From Cannabis sativa (lineage: Eukaryota; Streptophyta; Magnoliopsida; Rosales; Cannabaceae), in the NCBI RefSeq assembly GCF_029168945.1, contig NC_083605.1, forward strand, positions 29,339,280 to 29,403,279: a stretch of 64,000 nucleotides of DNA, given 5' to 3'. Positions within the stretch are counted from its first letter, which is position 1; each line of letters opens with the position of its first letter. The notes beneath the pieces were generated by a model. The model was not told the DNA's origin, made no database searches, and saw nothing but the letters and a program-made list of their open reading frames with translations. Of the stretch, positions 9,622 to 20,305 are shown one piece after another. Made by a program: the position numbers and the translations under genes.

Positions 9622-10884
9622 ATGTCCAGCTCAAAGTTTGAAATTGACAAGTTCAATGGTACCAATGACTTTGGTCTATGGAGAATCAAGATGAAAGCAT
9701 TGTTGGTTCATCAAGGTATTTCAGAGGCCTTGAATCTAGAAGCTCTAGCAGCTATTGATGATAAGAAGAAGAAGAAGTTCGAAATAGAAACTAAAGCACA
9801 CAGTGCAATTTTACTCAGTTTGGGTGATGAAGTTTTAAGAGAAGTCTCAAGTGAGGAGAAAGCCTTGGGATTATGGGACAAACTTTCTGAGATTTACATG
9901 AAGAAATCCCTAGCCAACAAATTATACCTCAAGAAGAAACTCTACACTATGAGAATGGATGAATCCAAAGAATTAAGAAAGCATCTTGATGACTATAACA
10001 AGATTATCTTGGATCTGTGCAACATTGGGGTAAAAATTGATGATGAAGATCAAGCAATTATTTTGCTAAGGTCCTTGCCTAAAGCCTATGAACACTTTGT
10101 TGACACTATTCTATATGGGAAAGATTCTCTCACCATGACAGAAGTTAAGGCTGCCCTAAGTTCTAAAGAGATTAAAAGAAAGGATGACAACAAGATTGAA
10201 TCAAGTGGTGAAGGTTTATTTACTAGAGGCAGAAGCACAAAAAGAGAGTATAAAGGGAACAAGAATCATCATGGAAATGGAGGACACAAAGCAAGATCTG
10301 GTTCAAGAAATGCAGCAGGGAAACAATGCTACTATTGCAAAAAGGAAGGGCACTTTAGGGATGATTGTCTTGCTCTCAAAGCCAAATTAAAGAGAGAGCA
10401 AAACAAGAAAATCAAGTTCAAGGGAGAAGCTGATCTAGCTGCAGATGGTTATGAGTCTGCTGATGTACTTGTTGCATCAAGCATAAAGTCTGGTGAAGAA
10501 TGGATACTAGACTCGGGTTGTTCTTTTCACATGACACCAAATAACAAGCTCTTCAACACACTGTCAAATGAACAAGGTGGAAGTGTCCTATTAGGCAACA
10601 ACAAATCATGCAAGATTGAAAGAATCGGCTCAGTTCAAATGAAAATGCATGATGGAGAAATTAGAATTTTGCAACAAGTAAGGTATGTACCTGATTTGAA
10701 AAGAAACTTACTTTCAATTGGTGCTTTTGATAAAAATGGCTATACTGTTAAGATAGGTGATGGCACATTGAAAGTTACTAGAGGATCACTTGTTATTGCT
10801 AAAGGAAAACTCAAAAATGGCATGTACTATCTTGATGGTCACTGTTACTGGTTCTGCTGCACCAGTAATAGACAAATCACTTGA
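9622..10884 (+). pseudogene. Copia gag and protease region
   Basis: ATG start, then a gag opening of the UBN2 type (KFNGTNDFGLWRIKMKALL). The zinc knuckle CYYCKKEGHFRDDC is at about residues 236-249. The aspartic protease motif WILDSGCSFHM follows at about 294, then GAG-pre-integrase sequence (VRYVPDLKRNLLSIGAFD). The frame is lost near 10840: the natural continuation (GSAAPVIDKSLEN, WHLRLGHVSERG) is in the next frame, so one base is probably missing. Up to that point the ORF is uninterrupted. Confidence 0.92.
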
Positions 10885-11854
10885 AAATAGTATCAAAATG
10901 TGGCATCTTAGGCTGGGACATGTGAGTGAAAGAGGATCGATGGAACTTGACAAACAAGGTGTATTCAAAGGTGGTCTAAAAGAAAAGTTAGAATTCTGTG
11001 AATCTTGTGTATTAGGGAAAAGTTGCAAAGTAAAATTCCCTAAAGGAATGCATACAACAACAGAAAAGTTAAGCTACATACACTCTGACCTCTAGGGTCC
11101 TTCTAAGATTCAAACATTAGGAGGTGCAAATTATTTCCTTAGTATCATTGATGATTACTCTAGGAAAGTCTGGGTGTTCTTGCTAAAAAATAAGAATCTA
11201 GCATTTGAAACCTTTGTAAATTGGAGAACAATGATAGAGAAACAAACAGGGTGTTGCATTAAGGTTTTAAGGACTGATAATGGACTTGAATTTTGCTCAG
11301 AAGAGTTCAAGAGCTATTGTACAAGAGAAGGAATTAGAAGACACAACACAGTTGTCAAAAATCCACAACAAAATGGATTGGCTGAAAGGATGAATAGAAC
11401 TCTTCTTGAAAGAGTGAGATGTATGTTGAATAGTGCTGGTTTGGAAAGGAAGTTTTGGGGAGAAGCACTAAAAACAGCCTGTTATTTAATTGACAGGTGT
11501 CCCTCAACAGCAATCAACTTCAAAACTCCACAAGAAATGTGGACTGGTCAAATTCCTAAGTATGAGCATCTAAAAGTATTTGGATGCACAGCCTATGCAC
11601 ACATTAGGCAAGACAAGCTTCAACCTAGAGCCATTAAATGTCTATTCCTAGGCTACCCTGATGGGATCAAGGGATACAAGTTATGGTGTCTTGAAACTAG
11701 TTTTAAGAAGTGTATCATAAGTAGGGATGTTGTGTTTATAGAGGATGAGATGGCCATGAAAACAACTACAAGACAGACTGAAACTGCTCCTACTGCAGAT
11801 ACTAATTCAAGCAGTTTACAGCTTGAGGTGGAACCAGGTAATGACTCAGATTAG
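10838..11854 (+). pseudogene. Copia integrase with a nonsense codon
   Basis: The frame starts after the gag frameshift with WHLRLGH and the zinc-type CESCVLGKSCKVKFP. It hits TAG at 11093-11095, where the family has Trp (SDLWGP). It then continues in the same frame with IIDDYSRKVWVFLLKNK, VLRTDNGLEFCS (catalytic Asp) and NPQQNGLAERMNRTLLER (catalytic Glu). It stops again at TAG 11852-11854 in the variable linker before reverse transcriptase. Confidence 0.9.
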
Positions 11855-11926
11855 ACTCAGGGAAACCAGATTGAAGAAAGACAAGATAGATCAGATGATG
11901 AACAAGAGGATCTCAGCAACTATCAG

Positions 11927-13571
11927 TTGGCCAGAGACAGAGAGAGAAGAGAGATAAAGCCACCTGACAGACTTGGATATGCTGAGTTTATTGCATTTGC
12001 ACTTACTGTTGCTGATGAAATTGATAGTTCAGTTCCTTCAAACTTCTATGAAGCAGTAAATGGTAAGAATGGGAAGGCCTGGTTACAAACAATTCAAGAA
12101 GAAATGACCTCACTTAAAAAGAACCGAACTTGGATTGTGGTTAAGAAACCAGCTGGAAAGAGAGTTGTTGGTTGCAAATGGATCTTCAGAGAAAAGGAAG
12201 GTGATTCTAATGATGGTTCAAAGAAATTTAAAGCAAGATTGGTAGCTAAGGGTTTCACTCAACAAGAAGGTGTAGATTTTAATGAAATCTTCTCACCAGT
12301 TGTCAAGCAAGCCTCAATAAGAATGATACTGTCAAAGGCTGCTAAATTTGATCTTGAGGTGGATCAAATGGATGTGAGAACAACCTTTCTACATGGAAAT
12401 CTAGAAGAAGAAATTTATATGCAATTACCTGAAGGATTTGAAAGACAAAGACCAAGTCTGTCTCTTGAAGAAATCTCTATATGGTCTTAAGCAAGCTCCT
12501 AGACAATGGAACTTGAAATTTGATGAATACATGAGTAAGATTGGTTACTGTAAGAGCACTTATGATCCTTGTGTATATTTTGCTAACAAAATCTACTTGC
12601 TATTGTATGTTGATGACATACTGGTTGTTGGGAAGGAAAGGTCTGAAAGTGACAAGTTAAAGCATCTGTTATGTGAAGAATTGGAGATGAAGGATCTGGG
12701 GACAGCAAAGAGGATACTGGGAATTGATATAAAAAGAGAAAGACCTCACAAGATCACTCTATCTCAAAGCAACTACCTTAAGAAGGTTCTTGATAAGTTT
12801 GGGATGCTCAATTCCAAAGCTGTATCAACACCATTAGCACAACATTTCAAGTTATCTGCTACTCAATCTCCAACAACTGATGCTGAAAGAAAACACATGA
12901 GCAGTATACCCTATGCCAGTTGTGTAGGAAGCCTAATGTACTCAATGGTGTGTACAAGACCAAACATTGCACATGCCATGAGTGTTACAAGCAGATATTT
13001 GGCAAATCCTGGTATGAAACATTGGTCTGCACTCAAGTGGACAATGAGGTACATTAAAGGTACTCTGAACACAAGGTTAGTATTTGATGGTAGAAATCAA
13101 ATACATGGTGATGTAACTGGCTATGTAGATTCTGATTATGCAGGGAACATTGATACCAGAAGATCATTAACAGGTTATGTGTTTACTGTTTATGGAGGGT
13201 GTGTTAGCTGGAAATCGAACTTGCAAAAAGTGGTTGCTTTGTCATCCACTGAAGCTGAATATATGGATGCTACAGAAGCCATCAAGGAAGCAATTTGGCT
13301 CAAGGGAATGTCATCTGAAATGGAAGTAAACTCTGATGATATCACTGTTTTCTGTGATAATCAAAGTGCTTTGCATCTCATGAAAAATCCCATGTTTCAT
13401 GAGAGGTCAAAGCACATTGATATAAAATTACATTTCATTCGAGACATAATTAGTTCAAAGCAAGTTCAAGTCAAGAAAATTGGTACAAATGACAACCCTG
13501 CAGACATCTTCACAAAGAGTACCACGGGTGACAAGTTTAGACATTGTCTAAACTTACTCAGAATCAACTAA
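11927..13571 (+). pseudogene. Copia reverse transcriptase and RNase H, one frameshift
   Basis: The RT begins with the usual NGKAWLQTIQEEMTSLKKN and shows KARLVAKGFTQQEGVDF and the first palm block VDQMDVRTTFLHG. The frame shifts near 12440-12460. The next frame carries KSLYGLKQAPRQW, the catalytic LLYVDDILVVG, then RNase H with GYVDSDYAGNIDTRRSLTG, ALSSTEAEYMDATEA and FCDNQSALHL. It ends ADIFTKSTTGDKF...LLRIN. Apart from this one shift the C-terminal half is intact. Confidence 0.93.
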
Positions 13572-13660
13572 AATCCTTGTCTCCTATTGGAGACAACCTA
13601 TATTGGAATTAGAAAGCAGTCTATTTTTTTTGGAAAACTTTCAGAGATATTCAAGTGATC

Positions 13661-13674
13661 AAACCAGGTGGAAT
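13661..13674 (+). other. Polypurine tract region
   Basis: AACCAGGTGGAAT immediately precedes the 3' LTR, in the position of the plus-strand primer. Confidence 0.6.
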
Positions 13675-14231
13675 TGTTGAGGTTTGACCTCTTGAATCTA
13701 TTTCTTACTGTCAGTATTTGACAGTTGGTATCTACCTAACTAACTTAACTGTTTTGACAGTTAAGTTAGTTAGCTGCCATCTCTATATAAGCCTTGAAGT
13801 TTCCTATGTTCAGAGAGGAGTTTTTAGACAGAAAATTTAGAGGGTTGAGAAAAGATTGAGAGAAATAATTGAGAGCTGTAATTGACCTCTCTTGTGTTTG
13901 AGAGAGAGTCACTCGATTGACACTTTGTAAGGAGCAAGACTCCATTTGATTTCAAGGGTTTTAATCCTGGTTTTGTACCTCTGTTCAGATTAATAAAACT
14001 CATCACCTCAGCCATGTTTAAGGCTGCTTTCTCCCGTGGATTAAGCTCATGATCACCTTGATTATGTAGCCCAACCACGTAAGTTCTATGTGTTCATTTA
14101 GTGCTTTCTTTAAGTTGATTACTGGTTTATTTTCTGGTTTATGTTGCTGGTTTAGTGTTGATTGTGTTCTTGATCATTGTGTGTTTATTTTGGTGTTGTG
14201 TTGGTTCTTGATGGGAGTTCAAGCCTCCACA
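13675..14231 (+). repeat. 3' LTR of the Copia element
   Basis: Same length and ends as the 5' LTR. Differences include one extra A and one missing C. Confidence 0.95.
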
Positions 14232-14256
14232 TATGGATATCTTCAATGGAGCTAAG

Positions 14257-14958
14257 GTTAATTTTGTTTCATTTTAGCTTTTTGATTTTTATTTTTTAGT
14301 TACTTTTTGTTGGTTGTGGGTTGCATATTTTGGATTTGTTGTTCATGTCGTTTATTCTTTTTCTATTTCATTGATTTTTTTATAATTTTTTTTATACGTG
14401 ATCTTATTTGGTACCAATTTAGTTTTGTGTTATTGTATATATATATTATGTTGATTTTTCATTTTTTCTTTCAGCATCTTTTTTTTTTCTTTTAATGTTA
14501 TAATTATTCGTATAAATATTTTTTTATTCTATTATTTCGTGTGTTATATTTTTGGTTTATTTTTTTTATCTAAGTTATAGTTGTTTTTTTTTTTGAATTA
14601 TTTCAATATTTTTTGTTTATTTTTAGATTCAGATTCTTATATATATATATTACTAATTTTTTTAACAAATTGTGATTTTATCTATTTTTGTGTGTAGTTT
14701 ATGCTGATTATTTATTAAGTTGTTTGGTTGCATTTCTTTTTTATTATTATTGTTATATTTTATAGGACTATTAGTGATTTGTTTGTTGGTTTATTTTGGT
14801 GAGATCTTGTTCTTGTTCTGTTTTATATTTATATATATATAATTTATGTTTAACTTTTTTGTTTTTTATGTTTACTTTATGTATAGTTTCTTATTTGTTG
14901 TCTATTGATGATTTAGGGTGAGTTAGTTTGGAATTTCTTCACTCTAGTATATTATTAA
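14257..14958. other. AT-rich spacer, possibly intronic
   Basis: T-rich DNA starting with a GT donor after the split exon. It contains short (AT)n runs at about 14437, 14640 and 14830. No reading frame of substance. Confidence 0.45.
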
Positions 14959-15124
14959 AAAAGAGAGCAGAACATTCTCTGCAAGAGATACGTGCATATT
15001 AAATATCAGAGACTCATGGATTAAGGCTCATTAATGCCCCAATTGCGTAAAAATACTTGTATTTACTCTCTTTAAATCATTCTTAGTGCATTAATGATTT
15101 AGCTGCCAAAAAGCTCGGTCTACA
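14959..15124 (+). repeat. Truncated 5' LTR of the Gypsy element
   Basis: Aligns with the last 160 bases of the LTR ending at 22691 (AGAGAGCAGAACATTCTCTG shared). Everything upstream of the AAAAAAGAGAG junction is missing. TTTTGGTGCTTTCATTGAGA follows directly, the same leader as in the second Gypsy derivative at 23783. Confidence 0.75.
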
Positions 15125-15169
15125 TTTTGGTGCTTTCATTGAGAGCTATATAAGAAGATTCAGAGTACA

Positions 15170-15289
15170 ATGGTGGAGACTAGAAATCATAGACGTCAGC
15201 CTCGTCCCCCCCAAGGTCCCAGAGAACTGGGGGACGAGGAAGCAACTTCACGAGTAGACGTGGAGGTAGAAGAAAAGAAGAAACAATGA
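15170..15289 (+). pseudogene. Gypsy gag N-terminal remnant
   Basis: ATG located just after the LTR leader opens 39 codons, MVETRNHRRQPRPPQGP..., before a TGA. The charged, Pro/Arg-rich opening is of the kind seen in large plant Gypsy gag proteins and resembles the MVVQTRRG start in the element at 23851. Downstream to about 15850 further gag-like charged sequence continues with several stops and frame changes. Confidence 0.5.
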
Positions 15290-15851
15290 CGCATAGTACG
15301 AAGAAAACCAAGAAGAATATGACGCCTATGATGATGGCAGTTACACTGAGTTATTGTCCCTGAGGAAAGAAGCAACTGATCACAAAGCTGAACTAGCAGC
15401 ACTGAAATAGCAAAATAGGAAAATGCAAGAGATAATGGTCGCCATCAGAAGGATATAGAGATGGTAGGAATTTACGTGCATCCAAAAGCCATGCCTCATG
15501 GACCAGGAAAAATAAGAGAAAAATCTTCACCAATTACCCAAAGACGTAAAAGTCAGGAACCAAGCCCTATCCGGTATCCCTCAGAAGGGTGTCCAAAGAG
15601 AAATCTCACGTCTTTCCCAGAAAAGAATAAGAAGGCTTAGGATCCACGAAAGGTCCGTTCTGATTTCCCAAAGGGAAAAGGTCCACAGAGGGGTAGGCTC
15701 TTTAGAGAGAGAACTGGCCCTCAAGACCGGGAAGACCAAAAAAGCATATTCGTGTATCAAGAGCCCGGGGAAAGAGGAAGGAAAAACTGAAACACCCCCT
15801 GTTGATTTAAGACAGAAGCTTAACGACAAATACAATGACCTTAGGAATCAC

Positions 15852-16133
15852 TTGGAGAAAAAGAAACAAGCAATACCAGTTTCAAAGGAAATTCACCATG
15901 TGATTTCCATGCCTAGGCATGTGATTTCTAAAGTCAAGAACAAGAAATTTGCCATTGGTGATCTGGTCCTAAGAAGGGTCTTCCCAGCCTCCCAAGAACT
16001 CGGAGTGGGGGTACTTGGACCAAATTGGGAAGGCTCGTATGAAATTGAAGATGAATTAGGCTCTGGAACTTATGAATTGAAGCAAATGGACGGATCCATA
16101 ATCCCAAGAGCTTGGAATGCTGATCATCTCTGA
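15852..16133 (+). pseudogene. Gypsy integrase C-terminal remnant
   Basis: Reads FAIGDLVLRRVFP, then LGPNWEGSYEIEDELGSGTY and IIPRAWNADHL. This is the characteristic end of the Ty3/Gypsy polyprotein (GDLVLR, GPNWEGPY, GTY.L, WNA.HL) and precedes a TGA. It sits only about 560 bases after gag remnants, so a deletion of several kilobases removed protease, RT, RNase H and the integrase core. The upstream part of this ORF (MEKKKQAIPV...) is probably not original integrase sequence. Confidence 0.85.
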
Positions 16134-16843
16134 AAATACTATCAATAGTTAGGAGTTCAGTATTTAATTTCATATATGCATTTCATAAGTTAACCTGCAG
16201 CGAACAATGAGATATGCATTATCCCGAGTAAATTTAAGCTAAGTGACCTAATTTTTTTTAAGCCACTTAGGGGGTACCAAGGAATAAATATGCGCAAAGG
16301 CAGGAAAAAGTCAAAAACGAGACAATAAATACAAGTGCTTTCTTAGAATAAAAGTTGTCAAAAAAAGACAAGCCTGGGGAAAGGCTATAAAAATGTCTCC
16401 CCTAACAAAAAAGAAAGATAATATAAACTAAAAAATTAAAATATTATCTTAAAGGGGGTAGTAGTAAAAGGAAATGAAAAAGAGGAGGTTTAATTAATCA
16501 ATTCTTAGAGGAAGTCAGTGACTCATCTGCTCAGCCAAGGCCTACTCCAGCTTCTTGTTCTTCTCCCAGAAGCGAGTCACCGTAGCCTTGGGATCAGGCA
16601 CGAAATGGAGGCGAGGTTTAAACTTGTTCAATTTCTAGCATATAAAACTCTATCCTCGAAGCGCTGCACATAATGCTTACAGGTCACCGGAGATAATAAT
16701 GCATCCCTCGCAGCCTTCGCGGCCTCCTTCTAGGTTCAATCCCAGAACTCACACAACTATTTGAGCTCAACCGACATACCCGCTATAGTTTCCATGTCGG
16801 TTTTATGTAACTCTTCAAGAGCCTTGAGTTTAGTTGTGAGTCC
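16134..16843. other. Post-pol spacer and end of the antisense ORF
   Basis: 16134-16500 is non-coding spacer after the pol stop. From about 16500 the minus strand continues the coiled-coil end of the antisense gene (a KALEELHKTDMETIAG-like segment near 16780-16835), with stops. Confidence 0.4.
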
Positions 16844-17803
16844 TTAAATCTCCTCTCGAGCATTTAGAAGGTCCTTCTGGCTAAAGTAAATGGTCTCATC
16901 CTTGGCCTTTAGATTCTTCTGATCCCGCTCCCTGAGGGCCTTCTCTGCCAAAGTGTCATTCTGAAGAGTCTCCATCTGGCTCTCTATCTCCCTAAGCTTC
17001 CTTAAAACTTCGTCCATGCCACCCAACTCCGAAACGACAAACCTTTGGTCGATTAATGTCTTAGAAAGATGATCGGCCTTCGTAGCAATTTGACAACAAT
17101 TAGCAAGAATGGGTCAGATCTCCAGGAGAAATAAAAAAAAAAAGAAACTTAAAAAATATATACTTATGGAAGTAAGGGCTACGCTCATGTCCTAGATTTA
17201 GTAGATGGGGTTGGAGGAGGCGCAAGTCGCGTACCTCTTGGTCGGGAGCTGAGTTAGGTCAGCAACAAAATGACTCACCATCTTGGAAGCAAAGGGTTCC
17301 AGAGAAGGGCCCAAGTACCATTTGAACCAGTCGGTCATGAGATCAAGATTTAGGTCCCAGACCTCCCCAATGTACTCGCCTTGGAAGGGCCCATCATGAA
17401 CCTCCTTTAGCCACTTTTTTAAAGCATCAGCTTCAGCATTGCCTTTCGACAGCTCATCCATAGCATAGTTGTGTTTGGCAATGCGGAGCTGGATCCGCTC
17501 TTCATCAGGATGAGCTAGAGTTAAGAGAATGGCTAAAGGGGTAGGAAAATCTTCAACTTCGACCGGGATCCCAGAGTCAGCACTAGGATCAAGGGTAGCA
17601 GCGGGTTTTGGCTTTTTGGAAGGCTCCAGAATGGAAACTACACCTTTCCATTTCTGGTCAAGTGGGGGTACTTCTTCCTCCTTTTCCTCAATTAACACCG
17701 CCTCTTGGTTCCCGGGCGCCTCTTCGGTCGAACCTCTGGGAGTCACCACCACTTGGGGAGGATTATGCACCTCCGACTCAAGACTATGAGTGGTGGCTAG
17801 CAT
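16844..17803 (-). pseudogene. Antisense extra ORF, 3' half: acidic linker and coiled coil
   Basis: Two open blocks. The first (17803-17198, 201 codons) is acidic and Pro-rich (EEKEEEVPPLDQKWKG), then helical, ending DWFKWYLGPSLEPFASKMVSHFVADLTQLP. The second (17026-16844) is a coiled coil: LRKLREIESQMETLQNDTLA, then charged heptads. They are separated by about 170 bases, possibly an intron or decay. Together with the PF04195-like block upstream they form the remnant of a protein carried antisense between pol and the 3' LTR. Its function is unknown. Confidence 0.5.
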
Positions 17804-18379
17804 GGCCAGCAGATTATCCTTGGGTTTTGCTATTCAAAATAAATTAAAGGTGAAAAAGAAAGCACATAAGAACCACATATACAAGTATAATACAGGAAGG
17901 AAGTCTAATCCTACCCTGATGCTCTAACTCTGTCCTAGAAAATTCATAAATTAAAGAGTTGGTGTCGTCATCCCCTAAAAACTATCTAAAGGAAGGAACC
18001 AACTTGAGGTCATGTAGTAGGTATGATCCAAAAGGATGGGAACATGAGGACAAGAGCCCTTTTGAGATCGACCCAAGATATGGCTCAAATTTGAAAAATA
18101 TAAACCTTTTGCATTATTGCCCCACTGAGTATGGGGCATCCGAAACTTATACAGCCTCATGTCATAACCCACTAGCCTTAAGTAAGAGTAATCTTGAGAT
18201 GAAGGAAAGAAATGAAGGTTCAAAGGGGACTTACGAGCTTTAGAGGTACTGGCTCCAGGGGTCTTGGATTTTAGAACCGGAAAAGGGAACTTAGGCCTGA
18301 CTGACGTCTTTTCCTTTCCTGCCTTCTCCTGGTTGGACCTCTCGGAGGCACTTTAGAGGCGAGCGTAATGAAGCTCTTA

Positions 18380-18676
18380 TTATTTTTTGTATCTATACTT
18401 GTTGTATTTGTCTTTAGCAGCCACAATAATGTCGACCCTGAGCGTCCTTTCATTCCTCGGATTGCAAGCGTTGGGGTAAATATTGGAGAAGTTGAAGTCC
18501 TCGACTGATTGGCTCTCCAAAATTAGTTTGGCCCTCCGGTAGTTGGCGGTCGTCGCCAAATCCCCCTCATTTAAATCTTCCTTCCTATAGCCAGCAAAGA
18601 CTTTGGCGTGGTTCAGGAAGAGTTGAGTGAGGCCTGTGTGATGCATCGGGGTAACCCAAACCCAGTCTGTTAACAA
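18380..18676 (-). pseudogene. Antisense extra ORF, middle block
   Basis: 98 codons reading VWVTPMHHTGLTQLFLNHAK, then VFAGYRKEDLNEGDLATTAN. It overlaps the end of the preceding block in another frame, so a frameshift lies at about 18670. A Lys/Thr/Ser-rich tail with two stops follows toward 18250. No enzyme motif. Confidence 0.45.
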
Positions 18677-19317
18677 ATTTGGACGCTTAAAGGCCTTAAA
18701 CCTAGAAGAAAAGAAAAAGCCGTGACGATATTCCTTAACATTCTTTTGAAAATTAAAGGGTACTGGGGTTTCATTGGCCGAATGAGCTTGTAACTTATAA
18801 AAACTTTCTTTAAATTTGTCACCCTTCTTGGGGACAGAAAGAAATTAATAAAAATATAAAATTTCAGCGGGGCTAGGGGTGGCCCAATCCCTAGCAGAAT
18901 AAAAAATGAAAGGCCTAAAAACAGGCGGTAGGCTCGGGGAATAAATTGGTATGGGGTGAGTCCAACAAACACTAACAAGTCAATGAAGTAGTCTTGCAGA
19001 GTCAACATGGCTCCGGACATGAGATGGGTCTAGCTCCAGGCTCCAAAACCATTAGAATTATGGTTCGATGTCTCCTCTTCCCCGGAAAGATGGTGGTAGA
19101 CTCCAGAACCATACGATTTGATCCCATTCACAACCATTATCTTCTCCAGCTGATGAGCGAAAGTCAAGGTTGAATGGAGTTCATCGACCTCCCAACCATT
19201 GGAGCGACAAGAGTATTTCTTATAAGCGACCGGGCCTTGCATAACATCTTCCACCGTGGCAAGCTTCTTTGTCGCCTTTGTTGAGGATTTGGCACTGGAT
19301 ACGTTGGAGTGCGACAT
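18670..19317 (-). pseudogene. Antisense extra ORF, N-terminal block (putative gypsy-type transposon protein, PF04195-like)
   Basis: ATG at 19317 opens MSHSNVSSAKSSTKATKKLA. The frame meets one TAG at 19030-19032, where Trp is likely. In the same frame follows GAMLTLQDYFIDLLVFVGL, PYQFIPRAYRLFLGLSFFIL and FYIFINFFL. The pattern 'L..YFIDLL...GL.P.Q..P..YR...G' matches my knowledge of the domain called 'putative gypsy type transposon', found in antisense ORFs of plant Gypsy elements. Only one stop in about 216 codons suggests selection until recently. Confidence 0.6.
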
Positions 19318-20305
19318 GGAGTTTGAGGAATGGAGCTCAAGAATTTCCTTGTTGAACCCAAAGAAACCATGTTTCTAAAGGTCATGGAGAACTTCACTCA
19401 TGTGAAAGATAAGAAGCCAAGCAGTTAGCCTCCACATCAAATATTAAGTCAAAAAGGAGAATGAGGGTCCCCTAACTGCTGGGAAGAGGCCCTCTACTGA
19501 TGAATGACAAAAGGAATCTAACGATTCACATTAACAAACATCTAGTGCAAAACATCCAAGCAATATAAAGAAATCAAGAGAAAAAAGGAGTGGGAATGTG
19601 TGAAGAAAGTTCAATCCACTAAAAAATCCTAAATCTATAAAATACTCACACAAAGAAAATGTAAGACGAGGGGTTTCTTCCCTTTTGCCTCCCAAAGAAA
19701 AAAAATAAGAAGACAAAAATATATCATCAGACATTTTGAGAAAAGATTCTCCAAGGATAATCGCCATGGCCATTATCCAGGAACAACATGCATACAATGT
19801 CCATTAAAAAGGAATGAAGCACAATTTATCAAACTTTGCTTAACTATATGGAAAAGTAAAAAGAAAGAAGAACTTACACGATGGAGGTAATGTAGAGGTG
19901 GAAGCTGCCATACGACGGTAGTAGTTCGCCTGGCAGCAACGAAGGAAAAGTAGAAAGAAATTGGGAGAGTCTGGAATTTCAGGGAGAGGGTTTGTAAAGC
20001 CTAGAAGTTGAAATGCAGTGTGTAAGCAACCCAGTCACAAAAGGTATAAGTTTTTATAGGCCCTTAGGGTAAGTACCAGCATTAATTGAGTTCCATCGTA
20101 TGGCGAGGGTTCAAACCGATTCAAATTCCATTGATCCAACGGTCAGGATAAAATCACGAGATGAAGAGAAAATGGCAGTTGAAGCGTTTGAGTACCTCTC
20201 TGACATCTACACTAATGAAGGGGTCTATCAAACAGGTGGGAATCGAATCGTTGCCTGCCAAAAACAAGGCAGAATGATTATAAAAATTAAACAGCCCATG
20301 CACAT
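19318..20305. other. Upstream region of the antisense ORF, no supported gene
   Basis: Contains an intron-like AG-rich stretch and a short open frame at 20100-20305 (MARVQTDSNSIDPTVRIKSR), which is interrupted by the solo LTR at 20306. It probably holds the promoter and first exon of the antisense transcript near 19870-20000, but I cannot support one. Confidence 0.35.

Larger units (their letters stand above)
8984..14231 (+). mobile_element. Nearly complete Ty1/Copia retrotransposon
   Basis: Two 557-bp LTRs, a PBS directly after the 5' LTR, a purine-rich tract before the 3' LTR and the Copia order gag-protease-integrase-RT-RNase H. TSD TATGG is intact (8979-8983, 14232-14236). The LTRs differ by about 9 substitutions and 2 indels (about 1.6%), so the insertion is fairly recent. 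The coding region has two frameshifts and two internal stops, so this copy is not autonomous. Confidence 0.96.
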
